From Amphiduros pacificus (taxonomy: Eukaryota > Annelida > Polychaeta > Phyllodocida > Hesionidae), in assembly GCA_949316495.1 (NCBI GenBank), contig OX439002.1, positions 55,455,531 to 55,519,530 on the forward strand: a stretch of DNA of 64,000 nucleotides, written 5' to 3'. A program made the position numbers and the translations under genes. Positions 11,400 to 26,900 of this stretch are shown piece after piece (position 1 is the first letter of the stretch; every line of letters starts with the position of its first letter). Below the pieces are notes generated by a model. It had not been told where the DNA came from and searched no databases. It saw nothing but the letters and a program-made list of their open reading frames with translations.

Positions 11400-11760
11400 T
11401 GGTTTTCTTTGGCCCAGGAGGGATATTTCCACGTGTGAATGCGATGGCCAGCAATGTCAGGGGAGAAACAGTGACGCCTTTCCGGACCCAAGGCTGTCTA
11501 CAGGTGACCACAAGACATATCTATCAATCTAGTGTCATCCCAGGAAATTGACCCTTCTGTTGACAGCATGGTTTCGTTCCGTCTCCTCCCCGAGACGTGT
11601 TTGTGCTAAATAAATGCTTTCCGTCTGACAACAATCAATCTGACCCCAGGCCCACGGGTCACGAGACCCTATAATCCAAAATATGACAGAAGAACACACT
11701 GTGAGAGAAAACTTTCTGAAAAGGTACAGAAGACCATTTTGAAACGTGACACACATTATT
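11400..11760. promoter_or_regulatory. Candidate conserved non-coding element
   Basis: A second balanced-composition block. It includes an ACGTG core at 11431-11435 and an approximately 70-codon minus-strand frame at 11535-11756 that has no recognised domain. It is separated from the previous island by about 100 bp of AT-rich sequence, so the two could be one regulatory unit. No motif is decisive. Confidence 0.22.
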
Positions 11761-13476
11761 CATATCAGGAGATCTATGCATATTTTCGTGTATAAATGAT
11801 GGGTACTAAAATTCGTAATCACCAAAATGAATAACAACATGGTTGAGTGAATATTCTTCCCACAGTATATCCCCATGAATATATTATCGGTAAAAGCATT
11901 TATAGTACATGCAACATTTGAGAAGCTGGTTATGTGCAATGAAGATTATGATCGTAATGTGATGACTAAAAACAGTCAGAGGAAACTAATCATCACGGAC
12001 TGTATCACATTAATTGTATAAAACACGAGGCGAAAACATCGCTGCAATCTTAAGCAATTTGGAATAGGACTACACCTGGGTTGTCATTTATCTACTCATT
12101 TGTAGCATTATTTAGTATGACACGTTTATCTTTAAGAGGAAAACCCAGTAAAATTGTCCCAGTGTTATTTATTTCAGTAGTCTGAGGGTTATTATAATAG
12201 ACCTAGTTATTAAGTAAATAACAACCGCTCCCTGGGAACGGAACGAAGAGTAAAGGTATCTTTATTTACATATCTCATTAATACATAAGTCAATTGAAAT
12301 GTGCCTACATTTCGCACAATGTGTTTTCTTCATTTTTATCTGTAAAGATTAAACAGGTTTTAAGGGATTTGAAAAACTAATGAAAGCAATTTCTTGCTTA
12401 AGTACATTTGGGAAGAGAGACTTATTCAAATGAAGTGCTGAAATGCATTGAATGTGATCAATCAAACCATATTCTCCCAAAGATAACTTGATATTCTAAC
12501 ATAATCAAAGGTTTATTTAATTTCTTGAAATGATGAAGTGCTAAATCTTCCAAAAAAAAAACAAAATATGTTTTTATAACAAAAGTGGAATATATTTTGT
12601 TTTCATGACAGGTCTTCAGTCTATAGTTTTAATACAATCCAAGTGAAAGTTCGATAGTTGCCTTGGCAACATGTGAGAGATGTTTTCAGCTGAGATATAT
12701 GATTGCACGATCTTGCTTTTGCAACTCGATGAAACTTTCTCGCATTTTGATGATTTACTTTAAAATTTCTGACAATCTTTCTAACAATGTTATTAATCTA
12801 TTTTTTTGACAAAATATAGATGGACAAATTCAATCATTGAAATGGTAATGTGTGTTTTTATAATGAAGCAATCAAATTTATTTTGAAACCTTTACATATC
12901 ATATTCAATACCTAAGTTTCAAGATATTCACAAGATTAAACTCACATTGGTGAACTATGAAACTATATTATAATATGTATCAGAATTAATATCAAATGCA
13001 AATTAATTGTATTTTCAAAATCAACAACCCTTTATTATCAATTAATGGGCCAAGCATATGTAGACTTTACGCACATTTATAAATCGATTTTGCATAGAAT
13101 AAACAAAAAGACTTTTCTGCCATAAATAACAATGAAGCATGTTGTTCTTTTTGGAAACTCTGTCCTCAGATCCTGATACCTGTATTTTGTTTCACAGCGC
13201 ACTGAAGCATCTATTATCGGTGTAATAGGTTTGTTTTGATTCACAACTCATTCTGTATAAACCTGATGATGGAACTATCTCGCGGCGATTCCAAAAGAAA
13301 GCACCATTTTCTCATAAATTTTCATAAAACCAGACACATATAAAAATCCAGCACACAGAAGCGATGCACGGAAAACAGTGCCTCTAAATCCACATAGTAA
13401 ATAAACGTCACATTCATGCATGTCATGGACAAAATCATAGATATATAATTTCCCAACGCTTGAGTTTGTCAATGTG

Positions 13477-13491
13477 GCGCATGCGTATTGG
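13477..13491 (+). promoter_or_regulatory. NRF1-like site next to inverted CCAAT
   Basis: GCGCATGCG (13477-13485) matches the palindromic NRF1 core and is followed after one base by ATTGG (13487-13491), an inverted CCAAT box as bound by NF-Y. The same pairing occurs at 17220-17236. NRF1 and NF-Y sites are typical of animal promoters, but no first exon is recognisable here. Confidence 0.3.
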
Positions 13492-13776
13492 TCCCCGGAA
13501 GCTGTACAGGTCGTGATTAGGAAGAGAGGAGGGATCAAGTAATGGGGGAACTATCTGTCAGATGATCAGATATCCTGCATTTATATCAGTCTGGCACCAT
13601 ACGCGGATTGTGTGCAACGGATGGCACTACAGGGAGTCGGACTCTGCTCTAAGCTTCTCAGCAAATCATGCAACCTGCACACTCCATACCTCACAGCCCA
13701 AACCGCTTACGTATTGATGTAGCCGCTGTCTGTTCACATTTAATTTTGTTGGTAAAGGTTCTCTCTTGAATGAGAA

Positions 13777-17759
<3,983 letters not shown>

Positions 17760-18070
17760 GTTTGTTTGTTTGTTTAGTATTTCAACATTATCTCAGTTAT
17801 TTCATGATGGAACCTACTTGTAGTAGATATACATGTAGTGCTGTCTCACTGAATTCACATGTCGCAGGTCCTTGACATGGCAATCCACCCAGTCCAAATT
17901 CACAAGGACAACGGATTAACCCTTCAAGCACAGGCCTCAATTCATATTAGAAATTATAACATGAACGCAATCACAGCATGGCTGGGTATCGAACCCAAAA
18001 ACTTTAGATTATCACAGAGAATCTCGTGTAAATAATCGTGCGCTCCAAAGGACTGTGCCACGTGGTCCCA
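17760..18070 (-). mobile_element. tRNA-derived SINE, old near-full copy
   Basis: A minus-strand copy of the family defined by the complete element at 50546-50862. The (AAAC)n tail is at the left (17760-17775 as TTTG repeats) and the diverged tRNA-like head at the right, ending near CACGTGGTCCC. The B-box-like string survives as GGTATCGAACCC in plus-strand view; the A-box region is badly mutated. It is more diverged than the copy at 50546 and hence older. Confidence 0.88.
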
Positions 18071-18199
18071 ATAACTCTGCTCAAAGTTATATCCATCAAA
18101 GGGTTAAATATGTCACAAATGGAAATTTTAATAAAAAGTGAATCACTTAATGCACATCAAATATGATGTAATTTAGTCTGCGATCTGATCTCTAAAGCA

Positions 18200-18440
18200 C
18201 TTAGCAGTTTTAGCATTTCAGGGCCTCGGTCTAATATAGTGTGAGAATATATGACCATTTCCATGGTAACCATTGTTTGCAGTTGTGGAGTAGTTGTGAA
18301 ACAATGGTGACAGGAGGCAATTTTCATTTGGCTCAATGCAGCTGGTACTGGCTTCAGGTCGTATCTGGATGTCTGCTGCCTTGCTATATACCTCAAGCAT
18401 GTTTCTGTTTGCAACAAGATTATGTTTGACCCATCTCACT
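18200..18440. promoter_or_regulatory. Candidate enhancer with RFX X-box and paired SOX sites
   Basis: ATTTCCATGGTAAC (18257-18270) is close to the RFX X-box consensus. It is immediately followed by CCATTGTTT (18270-18278), and its exact inverted copy AAACAATGG lies at 18299-18307; both halves contain SOX-family cores (CATTGTT/AACAATG) facing each other. TGACAGG, a MEIS/TGIF-type core, follows at 18308-18314. Open frames overlap on both strands, as is usual for balanced-composition non-coding blocks. The motif matches are seen; enhancer function is inferred. Confidence 0.4.
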
Positions 18441-19200
18441 ATAAGATGTTATTTCATTTGATCCAATTATCTGGTAATATGTAGGTTTTTATGATGTCAG
18501 TTACAGCAACACGCAAAAAGAGGTATGCCCTGTAGACATTAGGCATAAATAAGAACTGGAAATGTTTAATGCTGTTCAAATACTACTGTCACCTAGATAA
18601 ATGTCTCTGTTTTGTTCATTTGTTTAATGGGAGCCTAACATTGTTATATTCTGCAGACACTCTTGTGTTGTCAGGAAGCAATCAAGGTTAAATACATGAT
18701 AAGAGATTCTCTGACCTTGTCAACCACGGTATTCCCGGATCTGACTAATACATGATCCTAAGTGACATTGCATTGTCCGTTTTTAAAAATGATTTTGATT
18801 TTTTCTTTCAAATGTTTAATTTCACTTAGATTTTCAGAAAGCCTGTTGTCTACACTTAAGAATAAAAATAAATGATAAAAATATGAATAATATGAAATTA
18901 ATTAATGGAGTGTGTGTTCATATCTCCTAAGAATGAAGATTGGTGAGCCTTGAAAGGTATTACTAGTTAAGCCATTGATTCAATTCTTATATAATAACCT
19001 GATAATGATGATTAATACGGCGGAATTGGATAACCTGTTGGGGCGTGAATGAGTGATTACACTTTAGATAAGTACATTCATTCTCATTATTGCTGAGTCC
19101 CATCGATTGAACCTTGGAAAGAAGGTCAAATACACTAACATTATAGTTAATCATAGATCAAATAACAATTGCAAACCATCCTCTCGGCTTTTACACTCAT

Positions 19201-19532
19201 GGCCAAAGAAAATACGTCGGTGTCCCTGTCCTATTTCAAAGCCCCCACAGAGGAAAATACGGTAGTATCCCTGTCCTATTCCAAAGCCCTCACAGAGGAA
19301 AACAAGGCAGTGCCCCTGTCCTATTTCAAAGCCCTCATATTGGAAAACTAGGAATGATCCGGTCCTATTTCAAAGCCCTCACAGAGAAAACCAAGGCAGT
19401 GCCCCTGTCCTATTTCAAGGCCCTCACAGAGGAAAACAAGGTAGTGTCCCTGTCCTATTTCAAAGCCCTCATAGAGGAAAACTAGACATTGCCCCTCTCC
19501 TATTTCAAAGCCCTCATAGGCAGTGTCACTGT
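19201..19532. repeat. 45-bp tandem repeat, about 7 units
   Basis: Units run CCTGTCCTATTTCAAAGCCC, then a CTCACAGAGGAAAA string, then a variable CAAGGCAGTGCC or similar. The 45-bp period keeps one plus-strand frame open for three units (SYFKALTEENKAVPL and variants) before a stop and a short unit near 19350 break it. Divergence between units is moderate, so it is older than the 20-bp array. I see no splice or start context and treat it as non-coding. Confidence 0.9.
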
Positions 19533-20140
19533 CTTTTTACAAAACCTTTTAAGTTATATCATATTTTAATCGGTTTATGTATAACTGTTTTTTGTTTGAA
19601 TAAACTCCTCTTACCGGTCATCACTCTCAATTCATGCTGGGCTGGGTAATGCACACTACAGTCTCTTTGGTATCTGAATTGAACTCTGAAGGAAATGAAA
19701 ACACGGTTGGTGAAGCCACTTATCACGTGAATAAGAGCCCTGTCGTGAGGATGATAGATGACTGTTACATTCCATGTCTTATTTACATCTGCCATACGTT
19801 GCTGCATCTGTATGATCAGAATAGTCTGCAGGGCTTTATTTGTTACATTATAATTAATTGTCTTCCTTGGTCATAACAACAAATATCCTCTCCCATTCTT
19901 CACGTTTTACTTGTGCATCCTCATTTTTATGTCCCAAGTTGTTTTCTACTTTCTCTATGCTTCTATGGTCAATGACTGGCCCTCAATTGTCCGATTTTGT
20001 TTCTCATTTTGTTCTTGATGTGATGTTGTTTGCCAGGGCCGTCGGGGAGACAATGGTGATCTTCTGTGCCTCTTGGGTTTCCTGAATGTCACCCGTAACA
20101 CCAATACATCCCAAAAGTGGGATCCATGTTCATCTCCAAG

Positions 20141-20159
20141 TTGACAGTTGCTCACACCT
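20141..20159 (+). promoter_or_regulatory. MEIS-like and T-box-like site pair
   Basis: TTGACAG (20141-20147) and TCACACCT (20152-20159) match the MEIS/TGIF core and the T-box half-site, 4 bp apart, within a block of balanced composition from about 20000 to 20230. This is motif-level evidence only. Confidence 0.22.
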
Positions 20160-21220
20160 AGGCGTTAATCGCGTACTTTATTAGCACACATGTATGCCTA
20201 TCCCGGGGACTTGGTCGTGATCTTTGCCACTTTGAGTGCTATAGCCAATGGATCAAATCAAATGGCTGCGTGGCCTTCGAATACTTTATCATAGTTTGGA
20301 ACTGGCAAATAGCAATAAACAACAGTATCTGTTGTTCGTCACCGTGAAGTTAAGACAATGCTCAGTGTTTTTAAGATGTTAGATGTGGAGAAAAAAAGGT
20401 AATAGGACTGTGCTTTTAAAATTTCATCAAATCTAGTTTAAAAATGAATTGCCATTACATTTTAAAGATAAAAAGAGTGCTGTGAAATTGAAAAATTCTT
20501 TTTTTATAAATATTAGGTCAAAAAAGCACATAAATCACATAGAGATCTGTCTGAAATGAACAATAAATTAATATTCTGATGAATTCCAATCTTATAGATA
20601 CAGTGATGGATATTCATCTAATATTAATATCTGAAAGTTATAGCAAAGATAACGCTTTAGGAACTATAAACACTGAACTGTTTTTCTCTCATTTTGGTGT
20701 TGGTCTTCAATCCTTCATATCCTATACATTTGATGATATATGGGTAATACTGAGCTAGGTACATCTATCAGCAGCACTTGGTGTTACATAATTAAGTAAC
20801 GCAGTGACCCTATGTTTTTTTCTTCCAAGATTGACAATTCAGCCACGTCATTGCGCACCCATTGAAGTCCTTCATGCAGTAACATTCTCCCCTCTGCTTT
20901 AATGGAAATTACTCACGCACGTGCACATTGAGAGGTTATCGGTGTCACTGAGTTCTCTTTGTGTTATTTCTATTCAAGACAATTTCATAATTACCAACCC
21001 ATGTTATGAAAGCGCGATATTTATTAGCGGTTAGCCAGATATTTATTCTCTTTGTATATGATTTAATGTTCACATCTCAACAAGAAATGTACATCTTTTG
21101 ACATTATTTTTATCTTGACATAAATTCTTTTACATTCCCAGGAAGAAATTATCAAAACCAAAGAATAAAAAAGAAAAATGAAGTACTTGGGCTCAAGCTC
21201 ATGGCATTCGCACAGCCTTA

Positions 21221-21235
21221 GTGGCGCAGCGCCAC
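21221..21235. repeat. GC-rich perfect palindrome
   Basis: GTGGCGC (21221-21227) and GCGCCAC (21229-21235) are separated by one base. About 180 bp downstream the related string CGCTGTGG is tandemly repeated three times (21413-21436). The shared TGGCGC core may be coincidence. Confidence 0.6.
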
Positions 21236-21410
21236 ACTGAACAATGGCACAAAATACAAAATTGTCCATTCAAAGTCACACATATGTTTTAAAGGTTATG
21301 CGACTTTTTCAGAGGAGATTTCGTGAGTAGGTAGAAGTATTGACAAATACCTAAATGCACATGTTAATCTGATATCGATATCTCCATTGCCCGCACGTGG
21401 TATATATGCG

Positions 21411-21436
21411 GCGCTGTGGCGCTGTGGCGCTGTGGC
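21411..21436. repeat. 8-bp tandem triplet
   Basis: Three consecutive copies of CGCTGTGG, short and perfect. No function is seen. Confidence 0.85.
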
Positions 21437-22672
21437 ACCACTCCGTATAATGGGAGTAAGCCGTATAATGAGATGATTATATAAGTAAAGAATGGGTGAC
21501 CATATCTGTTTATAAATGAAATGTTCTTAAAATCGCAACAGGTTCCCTCCCTGTCGTCAAAATGCGCACGTGTGTAAGTACCAGCTGATTATAATAACAC
21601 AGGAAATGGCACCAATCTCTCAGTTCTTGGCTTATTTTCCTCATTGACAACTCAAAATTGATCAATTGGGTTCCTCTCCCCAATTATGTAAGTCTGATTT
21701 TCAATATATTAATATTCAAAAGCAGAGGTGAGAAAATCAGTGTGTGAAGAATAATGACATGATGCTGACATCTTGAAAGAAAGAACAAAATTAATGAACA
21801 TATTTTGAGTTTATTAATGTCCAGTTTTTCTCGTGGATACACCCCACTAAAGGATATATATTTTCAACTGTGCATCATTAATTATTGACGTACCGCAAAA
21901 TGCGTAATTTTGACTGGCATGAACTCCACATCTTTTTCATTAGAATCTTTATGAATAAAAAAATAACAAAGGGCAAAATGCTTCAGAGTAAGGTATTGTT
22001 TTGTCCCTGATGTCAATGAAGTCTTATGTTTTGGGAGTGAGGCATCATTGAGACATGGGAATGGCCTGGATTCAGATTGTACAAGACTAGATGGTATTGT
22101 TCATTCAAGAGAACAACCCACTTTTATGTCGATAGCGACTCTATCCTACCTTGCCTCCAAGGACTACAACGCATCTGAGAAAATGTGGTTCATGGAAGTC
22201 ACGTGATAGCCATTGTCGTCTGCGTCAGAGTTATCATCCGGGACCTAGTTGCGCCAAAGCTCATTACAGTAGGTGACATATCAAGGAAGACTAGCCAGAC
22301 GGAATATATATTGTGACATAACATAAAATAAAATAAAAACAGTTTTCTATGTTTCCTTGTCATGCGAATGATAACATGAAAAGAGGAATGATAGAAAGTG
22401 ACCATTTTCTAAAAAGGAACATACATTAAACACATCGCAAAATTTCCATAATCATCTGAATGAAAATCATCGAAAAAAGTTTATGATGCTGCTGATGATG
22501 AAGTACTAATTGAGTGGCTACTGCTCGTTCAATGAGTTTGGATAAGTTAAGTTAAAGATTGGCCTGTAGTTTATTTCAATCAACTTAAAGCCCAACTTCT
22601 TTAGAAGTGGAATGATCAGATCATCATGCTGACAGCTACTGTTGCGTGTGAAACTGATTTAATTATGAGTAT

Positions 22673-22748
<76 letters not shown>
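22673..22748. repeat. (ATG)25 microsatellite
   Basis: A pure trinucleotide tract of about 76 bp. It is not part of a convincing coding frame. Confidence 0.98.
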
Positions 22749-23062
22749 GCGTGAGAAGTCCATCCAATGAGTCATAAAGAAGCCAGGTGGGAATAGGATC
22801 CAAAGGCTTCTTTGCTGCCTTACTGGTCAGTTTTAAGACATTATCAGAGGAAAATGGTGTCTAACTGAAGGATCTTCAGCAGCAACCCCAGCATTGTTCA
22901 TCACCCCATCTTGTGGAGAAATATTGCTGGGAGGGACAATATCCATTTCATGGCCGATTCTATTGATATTTTTCGAAGAATGTCCCATTGCCTGGGACAA
23001 GAAATCATTTATGCATGGTGGATGGTGTCTCCAGATTAAAACGGAATATTTGTGCCTTTGAG

Positions 23063-23126
<64 letters not shown>
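23063..23126. repeat. (AT)n microsatellite
   Basis: An AT tract of about 64 bp with one AAT interruption near the left end. Confidence 0.97.
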
Positions 23127-23130
<4 letters not shown>

Positions 23131-23160
23131 CCATAAAATTGTTTTTTTTATTTATCTGAG

Positions 23161-23380
23161 AATAAAGAACCTCAAATGTAAGATGTGCAAGGTCCTCTCG
23201 ACTGTCAGTGAAATACTGCATTGTCATCTCAGGTTACACAAAAATATATGTGTTAAATATTATTTTCAAGACGTTCTTTTTCTTTGTGAAATTTCCAAAT
23301 ACCTTTTTGAAAAAAGTTTCGCTTCTAATTTCAAGAAGTCCAGATATCATGCAGACAATGGCACAATGATAGGTTTTCAA
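23161..23380 (+). other. Possible C2H2 zinc-finger exon or fossil finger
   Basis: One plus-strand frame reads LKCKMCKVLSTVSEIL then HCHLRLH. The spacing is Cys-x2-Cys-x12-His-x3-His (Cys codons at 23177 and 23186, His codons at 23225 and 23237), with the conserved Leu at 23216 and a typical HLRLH ending. The conserved Phe after the second Cys is Ser, and no TGEKP-type linker follows. A strong acceptor-like pyrimidine tract ends in AG at 23159-23160, just upstream. The frame continues to a stop near 23381. A real exon of a divergent multi-finger protein, a decayed exon or coincidence are all possible; coincidence is not excluded across six frames of 64 kb. Confidence 0.2.
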
Positions 23381-24128
23381 TGATAGGTAGTTAACCTGAA
23401 AAACAAAGAAAATACTGATATGTGTCCTGAGGGAAATCATTGTCAAATACAAGTTTAGAAAATATTCAAAATAAAAATTAACAAGGCAAATATAAGATCG
23501 TTTTCAGGAGAGTACCAGTAATGTAACTCTGTGAATGTTTCTCAATTGTTAGGACCTATATACCAACATTTCAAATATTTTCAATACGCATACATATAAA
23601 AAACATGAAAACAATGCAATATTAAATGTTATAAAAGATATTTCACCTCAAGGAACTCGCTGCAAGGTAAAACTCTATCCTCATCTCGTAGGCTGAAGCG
23701 ACATGGCTGTAATATGATATGAATGTCGTATATCTGTCATGACATTAAACTGGAATGCAGGGAGTAATATGCAATGGTTAATTACATACTTATGGTGAAC
23801 CCATACGTATATTAACAAATGTTATTAACCACATGCCTCCAAAAATGCGCCAAAATAGCATGGAGTTGAGATGTGACTCTGCAATGTGCACGAGGAGCAT
23901 CGTGCGCCTTTGGGCTGTAATCCTCTATAACATGTGCCTCATCTTATCTTGTTATTGATCTCCCTATATGCATACAATAAGCTTGTTTCCATACAAGGAA
24001 ATGGGTCTATATTCGCCATTTAAATGCGCCATTTTGAGAGAAATGTCTTTGTGCTCTGTCAGAGAAATCATTCTGATTTAACATGAGACCAAAGTGGTCT
24101 ATAAACAGTATTTGGTCATTTATTTCTT

Positions 24129-24433
24129 GGGTTTTACATCACTTTCAATATTATTTCAGGCATTCGTGATGAGGCCGACTTGTAGCAGATATTATGTTGC
24201 TCTCACTGAATTGTCATGTCGCAGGTCCTTGAAGTGACTATTGACCCAGTCACAGATTTACAAGGACAACGCCTTAACCCCAAAGGCGTGGGCCTCAGCT
24301 CATAATAGAAATTGCACCATAAATACAATCTCGGTATGACCGGGAATAGAGCCCACAACCTTTGGGTCATCACAGAGGAATTGGTGCTTGAAAGCTTACG
24401 CTCTAAAAGAACTGTGTTAAAACAAGTGGCCTT
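24129..24433 (-). mobile_element. tRNA-derived SINE, diverged copy
   Basis: The same family as 50546-50862, minus orientation. Body strings such as TTGTCATGTCGCAGGTCCTT and GACCCAGTCACAGATTTACA in plus-strand view are nearly identical to the complete copy. The tRNA-like head is present but degraded, and the (AAAC)n tail is reduced to GGGTTTTAC. It is older than the 50.5-kb copy. Confidence 0.88.
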
Positions 24434-24926
24434 ATACAATGTAGAAATGTTCCAGAATATTCTAGCCATTCTGCCTGTAGTATGCTGTGGTTAAAATGAC
24501 TGGTTGATCGGTTGACCCATATCATAATTAATATGAAGTAAGAATGTAACCCAGAACAAGGAATGCCGGTGAAAATATTAACATTTGGTAATTGGCGAGT
24601 ATTGTTGAAAATAACCAGTAATTAGAATCTAAAGGCATGCACCTAGAGATATTACCTGAATATTGTATTACACATGGCTTTTCTGAAACAAAGAGATTTC
24701 TGATGCTTTGGAACCATAATGTCGTTGCATGTTTATTTCTTATATACTGTTTCAACATTGATCCCGGAAAAACAGCAGGCGGTGACCTTCAGGAATATGC
24801 TAACTAAACATGAAAGAATACCTTATAAGACATTTAAATACTCTTTTACTCCAAGTCTGGTACGTATGTCTTATGTTCTTAAATGTAAACATCTTACATG
24901 CATACATGAATTAGGAATCAAGAAAA

Positions 24927-24930
24927 ATAT

Positions 24931-24962
<32 letters not shown>
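24927..24962. repeat. (AT)n microsatellite
   Basis: An AT tract of about 36 bp with one AAAT interruption. Confidence 0.9.
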
Positions 24963-26159
24963 TATGTAATATATTAATATGAGAGTCATTATCTAAGAGA
25001 ATATCCACAAATGTGTACATCGTTCATTAAACAGAATGTCAAAACACCCATTTGTGGGAAGATAGCCCAGGTTAATGGAGATAGGGACCAACCTAGTCAC
25101 CAAGGTCACTAAGTTCTGCAGTGGCATTTTCTTTGAGACACTTATCAGTGAGGCTGTACAAAGCCAAATTGCTTTCTATGCGGTTACTTGAGCACACTTC
25201 CATACATCTGTACATTTAATTATTTGTTAGGTTCATTCTCACCAATATTATTAGATTGTGCAGATGTACCATTAATTTGGTTTTGTCATCGACGCTTTGA
25301 TACAAAGCTTAGTAACATGCAACCTCATCTGACCAAAGTGTAAATCTTTCCGGTATTTTATCAATCTGAATATATGGATCAATTAGACAGGATGATTGGA
25401 TGCTAATGCGAGGTCAACGGAGACCACTCTTCGTTCAATGGAATGTCATTATATCTACAGCAATATATTATAGAAAAAAATTGACAATTTTGTGATATTT
25501 CTGAAGGTAAATATGAATAATAGTATTATATCATTACTTAGGTGATAACATTTGTCCTGAGAAAAAATGTAAGAAATACGTGATTAATATCATCAATTTT
25601 TGTTATTTTCTTACAGTAACGTCCAATGAACATGAAATAACAGAATACGTTGCTGTCATTTTAGGTTACTTTTCACTTTATGCATGATAACATTCCAGTA
25701 ATGCAAAATCCAAAGCACAAGTTAATCCATCATAATATCTAAAGTAAAATTTAAAAAATTCAACCTTTTCGAATATGTAATCCATTTTATGCTTAGGCTA
25801 TTACTTCTTAATTGTTTAAGTGTAAAGTTATAAAGTAATAACCCATTATTTAGATGAATCCCAATTATTTTATACAACAATGGTTCATCATGCCAGCAAC
25901 ACTTTTTTTAAAACATTTTTGCAAGGGTTTTGAAAGCGATCTCTCAAGAGATATCTCATAAACTTTCCAGAGATCTGACGTCAGATGTATCAAATGAATG
26001 GTCCCGTTACATTGTTAAATAACCATTTTACACAAAAAATGCAGATGGAAAATAATAGTTGTTGTTGACAGCAACATTGCTAAGAATCTACAGCAGATTC
26101 ACTGTCATTCAATCCATTTACAGCGTATATCAACATTGGCCATATTCTTACGATTTAGC

Positions 26160-26330
26160 TGTGTACAAAATTTTAAAAGCTATAATGTGTTAAGCACAGA
26201 AATCATCCAACTGTCCGCCATCTTGGTTTCTGTGCTTTCACAGCTTGGTTACCACCGTCACATACATTTAATGTTGCAACGAACAAACTATAAATGGAAA
26301 TGCACCCAAAATCTAACACTTTTCATATCC
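26160..26330 (+). repeat. Unnamed dispersed repeat, copy A
   Basis: Shares GCCATCTTGG, then TGCTTTCACAGCTTGG, then CACCGTCACA with copies at 45968-46182, 47512-47590 (minus) and the unit of the 54-kb satellite. Upstream, ATTTTAAAAGCTATAATGTG aligns with the left flank of the 54-kb array; downstream, AAATGCACC and ATCTAAC align with copy B. These shared strings in the same order show a family several hundred base pairs long. No terminal repeats, protein or tail is evident, so the class is unknown. Confidence 0.6.
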
Positions 26331-26709
26331 TTAATTCCTGCCAAAACAGAACATTGGTTATGTAGTTTTTGTGTTCTGACGTGAGATATTTGTATCAAGT
26401 TTACATCTATTTCCGGATACCTTTGCTGCACCATTTGCCACACTATATGAAAATGAAGAACATTCATAAACAATGATTTATTTCCTTTCATATACCTCAT
26501 ATGTAAATATAGCTCTTTTGTCATTTTCATTGAGAAAAAAACACAAATCTCTTCATGACTCTAATGAACTCCACGTCATGTCGATGTAAGTTATTTCAAA
26601 CATGAAGCCTCTGATATAACATAAATATGTGCAATAATCAAATTAATGTGATGAGAACACATCACGTGTTTGGTCCTTAAGAAATGTTTAGGCTTTCTCG
26701 ACAAACGTA

Positions 26710-26900
26710 CAGCCACCACTTACAGTTTTTAGTGATTTCACAGATTGGCTACAGCTGTCACAAATGATTTGACTCAATATTTAACGCAATAAGTGCGAAT
26801 GCATCTAACTTTTTAGTCCCTCACGCTGTTTCAATATCAAATACTTTCTTTTGAAAGTTTGGTATCTTCTCATAAGGAAATCACACGTCAGGAAAGATGA
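26710..26900 (+). repeat. Unnamed dispersed repeat, copy B
   Basis: Carries GATTTCACAGATTGGCTACA and GTCACAAATG on the left and AAATACTTTC, GAAAGTTTGGTATCTTCTC and AAGGAAATCACACGTCA on the right. The right part aligns with 54800-54860, just after the 89-bp satellite. It lies only about 380 bp from copy A in the same orientation, so the two may be parts of one longer or duplicated insertion. Confidence 0.6.

Larger units (their letters stand above)
18071..22672. other. Single-copy DNA with regulatory-looking blocks, no gene seen
   Basis: Contains the RFX/SOX block (18200-18440), a 45-bp repeat (19201-19532), a T-box-like site near 20152, and a GC palindrome plus short octamer repeat (21221-21436), each listed. 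Several 60-80 codon frames on both strands (18.2-18.4 kb, 19.6-20.1 kb) have no recognisable domain and probably reflect lower AT content. Nothing is seen between 20230 and 21200, or between 21450 and 22670. Confidence 0.55.
22749..24128. other. AT tract and doubtful zinc-finger exon, otherwise featureless
   Basis: Apart from the (AT)n tract at 23063-23126 and the possible C2H2 finger exon at 23161-23380 (both listed), I see no gene or motif cluster here. Confidence 0.5.
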
